Of a stretch of DNA of 22,738 bases, positions 20,450 through 22,738 are shown one piece after another. Source of the stretch: PZPK01 sp963974595 (GTDB lineage Bacteria; Pseudomonadota; Gammaproteobacteria; Pseudomonadales; Oleiphilaceae); assembly GCA_963974595.1 (NCBI GenBank), contig CAXBDA010000053.1, positions 1 through 22,738 of the forward strand, in the 5' to 3' direction. A model generated the notes under the pieces. The model was not told the origin of the DNA. It worked only from the letters and a program-made list of their open reading frames with translations, and made no database searches. A program made the position numbers and the translations under genes. Every line of letters starts with the position of its first letter. Within the stretch, counting starts at the first letter, position 1.

Positions 20450-22681
20450 ATGGGGTTTGAAGCAGATGATGAGATACTTCAAGACTTTCTTGTTGAGTCA
20501 GGTGAAATACTCGAGCTTCTTTCTGAGCAATTAGTAGATCTTGAGAACAATCCTGAAGATAAAGATTTGTTGAATGCTATTTTTCGCGGATTTCATACAG
20601 TAAAAGGTGGAGCCGGGTTTCTTCAATTGGATGCGTTGGTAGGGTGTTGCCACATTGCAGAAAATGTCTTCGATATTCTTCGAAATGGTAAGCGAAGTGT
20701 CGACGCTGATCTAATGGATGTCGTACTGCGTGCTTTAGATGCCGTCAATGAAATGTTTGATGAAGTGCGTGATGGCAAAGCTGCCACGCCAGCAAGTCCA
20801 GAACTATTAAATGATTTACAGCGCTTTGCAAAACCAGCAGAAGCAGCGCCAGTAGTAGTGTCAGAGCCTGAACAGGCTGTTTCAGAGTCATCGAGTGATG
20901 GAGATATTACCGATGATGAATTTGAACAATTATTAGATGCTCTGGATGGCGATACGCCAGCAGTTAGTTCTTCTGATGCTGGTTCAGCAGAGCCGGATGA
21001 AATAACAGATGATGAATTTGAGAACTTATTAGATGACCTTCATGGGTCAGGCAAGCCCATCGGCGCGCCTACTAGCTCAAGTAGTGCGGGTGCTGAATTA
21101 TTTATTGATGACGATGCTGCTCAAGCCTCTTCAGGTGAGGCAGGTGATATTAGTGAGGCAGAATTTGAAAAGTTATTAGATGAACTTCATGGCGAAGGTA
21201 AATTTAATGCAGAAAAGGCACCTCAAAATTCTAGTTCAGCAGCGACTAATTCAGCCCCTGTATCAAATATACCGTCTGATGATAATCTTATCACGGATGA
21301 TGAGTTTGAAAATCTATTAGATGAATTACATGGCTCTGGAGGCTCTCCAACGATAGCTGCTGCCAATCCGGAAACACAGCCTAAAGCAAATGAGCCGGCT
21401 AAGATTCCGCCTAGAGCGCCAGTTAGCCCTCCTGAACCTGTTGCGAAAGTGGAGCCTAAACCTGCACCTAAGCCAGCCCCAGCTCCAAGTAAAGCTGCAT
21501 CACCTAAGAAAAATGATGCCATTGCGACAGAAACAACCGTCAGGGTTGATACCAGGCGTTTAGATGACATCATGAATATGGTGGGTGAGTTAGTACTTGT
21601 TAGAAATCGCCTTAAGCGTTTAGGTGATGCGAGTGCTGATGAAGCTATGCAGAAAGCAGTCTCTAATCTCGACGTTGTAACGGGCGACTTACAGTCAGCC
21701 GTGATGCAAACTCGGATGCAGCCGATTAAGAAGGTTTTTGGTAGATTTCCACGTGTTGTCAGGGATTTGGCAAGGAATCTTAAAAAAGAAGTTAATCTGG
21801 TATTAGTGGGTGAAGAAACAGATCTTGATAAAAACCTGGTTGAAGCACTTTCTGATCCTCTAGTTCACTTGGTTAGAAATGCGGTCGATCATGGTATTGA
21901 AATGCCAGATGTACGCGCACAAAAAGGCAAAGAGCGTATTGGCCAGGTTGTGCTGTCTGCTCAGCAAGAAGGTGATCATATCATGCTCGCTATTGAGGAT
22001 GATGGCGCGGGTATGGATGCAGAAGTCTTACGTGCAAAAGCAGTTGAAAAAGGTATATATGATCAGGATGCGGCTGATCGATTAAGCGATACAGAATGTT
22101 TTAACCTGATTTTTGCACCGGGTTTTTCGACCAAAACCGAAATTTCTGATGTCTCTGGACGCGGCGTCGGGATGGATGTTGTTAAAACCAAAATTACGCA
22201 ATTAAATGGTATTGTAAGTATTGATTCAGAGCTTGGTAAAGGCTCAAGGTTATCTATAAAAGTACCGTTAACTTTGGCTATTATGCCCACCTTAATGGTT
22301 AAATTGGGCAATCAATCATTTGCTTTCCCACTGGTTAGCGTTGTCGAAATATTCCATCTTGATCTAACACGAACAAATATAGTCGATGGTCAAGAGTGTG
22401 TTGTTGTCCGAGATAATGTTTACCCTCTTTTTTACATAAAGCGATGGCTGGTGAAAGGTTATACAGAAGATGCTGAGTCTGCTCACGTAGTCATTGTGTC
22501 GGTAGGTAATAAACGAGTTGGATTTATCGTTGATCAATTGGTCGGCCAAGAAGAAGTGGTTATTAAACCATTAGGCGACATGCTTCATGGTACTGCTGGT
22601 ATGGCAGGCGCCACAATTACCGGTGATGGGCGAATTGCTTTAATACTCGATATTCCAAGTTTGTTAGACAGGTATGCTTAA
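20450..22681 (+). CDS. cheA: chemotaxis histidine kinase CheA (flagellar-motor system)
   Basis: This 743-residue kinase phosphorylates CheY2. P1 has His49 in RGFHTVKGGAGF. Residues 125-360 form a long acidic, Ser/Ala/Pro-rich linker with four copies of an I-[TS]-x-x-E-F-E-x-L-L-D-x-L motif (153-167, 185-199, 234-248, 281-295), then a Lys/Pro/Ala-rich stretch (about 325-350); no ordinary P2 domain is visible. P3 starts near 364 (VRVDTRRLDDIMNMVGELV). P4 has N box HLVRNAVDHGIE (473-484), G1 DDGAG (517-521), F box near 551-560 and G2 GRGVGMDVV (570-578). P5 runs from about 605 to the end. AAGGGG is 8 nt before the ATG. Confidence 0.96.
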   Translation: MGFEADDEILQDFLVESGEILELLSEQLVDLENNPEDKDLLNAIFRGFHTVKGGAGFLQLDALVGCCHIAENVFDILRNGKRSVDADLMDVVLRALDAVNEMFDEVRDGKAATPASPELLNDLQRFAKPAEAAPVVVSEPEQAVSESSSDGDITDDEFEQLLDALDGDTPAVSSSDAGSAEPDEITDDEFENLLDDLHGSGKPIGAPTSSSSAGAELFIDDDAAQASSGEAGDISEAEFEKLLDELHGEGKFNAEKAPQNSSSAATNSAPVSNIPSDDNLITDDEFENLLDELHGSGGSPTIAAANPETQPKANEPAKIPPRAPVSPPEPVAKVEPKPAPKPAPAPSKAASPKKNDAIATETTVRVDTRRLDDIMNMVGELVLVRNRLKRLGDASADEAMQKAVSNLDVVTGDLQSAVMQTRMQPIKKVFGRFPRVVRDLARNLKKEVNLVLVGEETDLDKNLVEALSDPLVHLVRNAVDHGIEMPDVRAQKGKERIGQVVLSAQQEGDHIMLAIEDDGAGMDAEVLRAKAVEKGIYDQDAADRLSDTECFNLIFAPGFSTKTEISDVSGRGVGMDVVKTKITQLNGIVSIDSELGKGSRLSIKVPLTLAIMPTLMVKLGNQSFAFPLVSVVEIFHLDLTRTNIVDGQECVVVRDNVYPLFYIKRWLVKGYTEDAESAHVVIVSVGNKRVGFIVDQLVGQEEVVIKPLGDMLHGTAGMAGATITGDGRIALILDIPSLLDRYA
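20906..21334 (+). repeat. four dispersed copies of an acidic docking-like motif in cheA2
   Basis: The 15-residue motif ITDDEFENLLDELHG is encoded at 20906-20950 (ITDDEFEQLLDALDG), 21002-21046 (ITDDEFENLLDDLHG), 21149-21193 (ISEAEFEKLLDELHG) and 21290-21334 (ITDDEFENLLDELHG). The sequence between copies is low-complexity and unrelated, so the motif itself is under selection. Each copy would make a short amphipathic helix. Confidence 0.85.
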
Positions 22682-22738
22682 GGCTTAAAACATTGTGTTG
22701 CGTATCCTGCGAACAAATCAGGGCCAAAATTTTGCAAA

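Noticed and set aside
21223..21573. 116-residue Ala/Gly-rich reading frame on the minus strand inside cheA2
   Set aside because: It is the complement of the Ala/Pro/Lys-rich linker of cheA2, an expected side effect of composition; no ribosome-binding site or family features.
22682..22738. Possible start of a further gene (TTG with an open frame to the window end)
   Set aside because: No Shine-Dalgarno, too short to judge, and the translation does not begin like CheB or another expected neighbour.

Overview
The window is 22.7 kb of an AT-rich gammaproteobacterial chromosome, and every recognisable gene is on the + strand. Two chemotaxis gene sets flank a flagellar export/switch block. The order fliK-fliL-fliM-fliN-fliO-fliP-fliQ-fliR-flhB-flhA-flhF-flhG(fleN)-fliA-cheY-cheZ-cheA is that of polarly flagellated gammaproteobacteria such as Pseudomonas, Shewanella and marine Oceanospirillales-like groups. 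FlhF, FlhG and CheZ, together with sigma-54-type promoter candidates before fliK, fliL and flhA, fit that assignment. The sequence does not allow a genus call.

Region 1 (about 1-6262) is a first chemotaxis operon: cheY1, cheA1, cheW, cheR, cheD, cheB and a small STAS-domain gene. It has complete adaptation machinery (CheR, CheB, CheD) but no CheZ and no chemoreceptor. The order resembles the cheY-A-W-(mcp)-R-D-B clusters of Pseudomonas and Vibrio (often called F7-type), with the receptor missing and a STAS gene added. A 21-bp tandem repeat lies before cheY1, a 13-bp repeat before cheD and a 12-bp repeat before cheB.

Region 2 (6263-15925) encodes hook-length control (FliK), FliL, the motor switch (FliM, FliN) and the export gate (FliO, FliP, FliQ, FliR, FlhB, FlhA). 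fliM to flhB are tightly packed. The 3' end of fliO is a seven-unit 12-bp repeat, and fliP starts inside the end of fliO. An intrinsic terminator stands only about 30 nt upstream of flhA, so transcription of flhA must pass through it unless it starts in those 30 nt.

Region 3 (15926-22738) holds the polar placement and number regulators FlhF and FlhG, the sigma-28 factor FliA, and a second chemotaxis set (CheY2, CheZ, CheA2) of the kind that controls the flagellar motor. CheA2 has a long disordered linker carrying four copies of an acidic I-[TS]-x-x-E-F-E-x-L-L-D-x-L motif. The window ends 57 bp after cheA2; the expected cheB/motor/parA/cheW continuation is not visible.

Functionally, FliK to FlhA build and gate the export machine, FlhF and FlhG set where and how many flagella form, FliA transcribes late genes, and CheY2/CheZ/CheA2 are the likely steering system. 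The role of the first system and its STAS protein is open. No RNA genes, insertion sequences, CRISPR arrays or signs of recent horizontal transfer were seen, and there is no gap above 300 bp without a gene.
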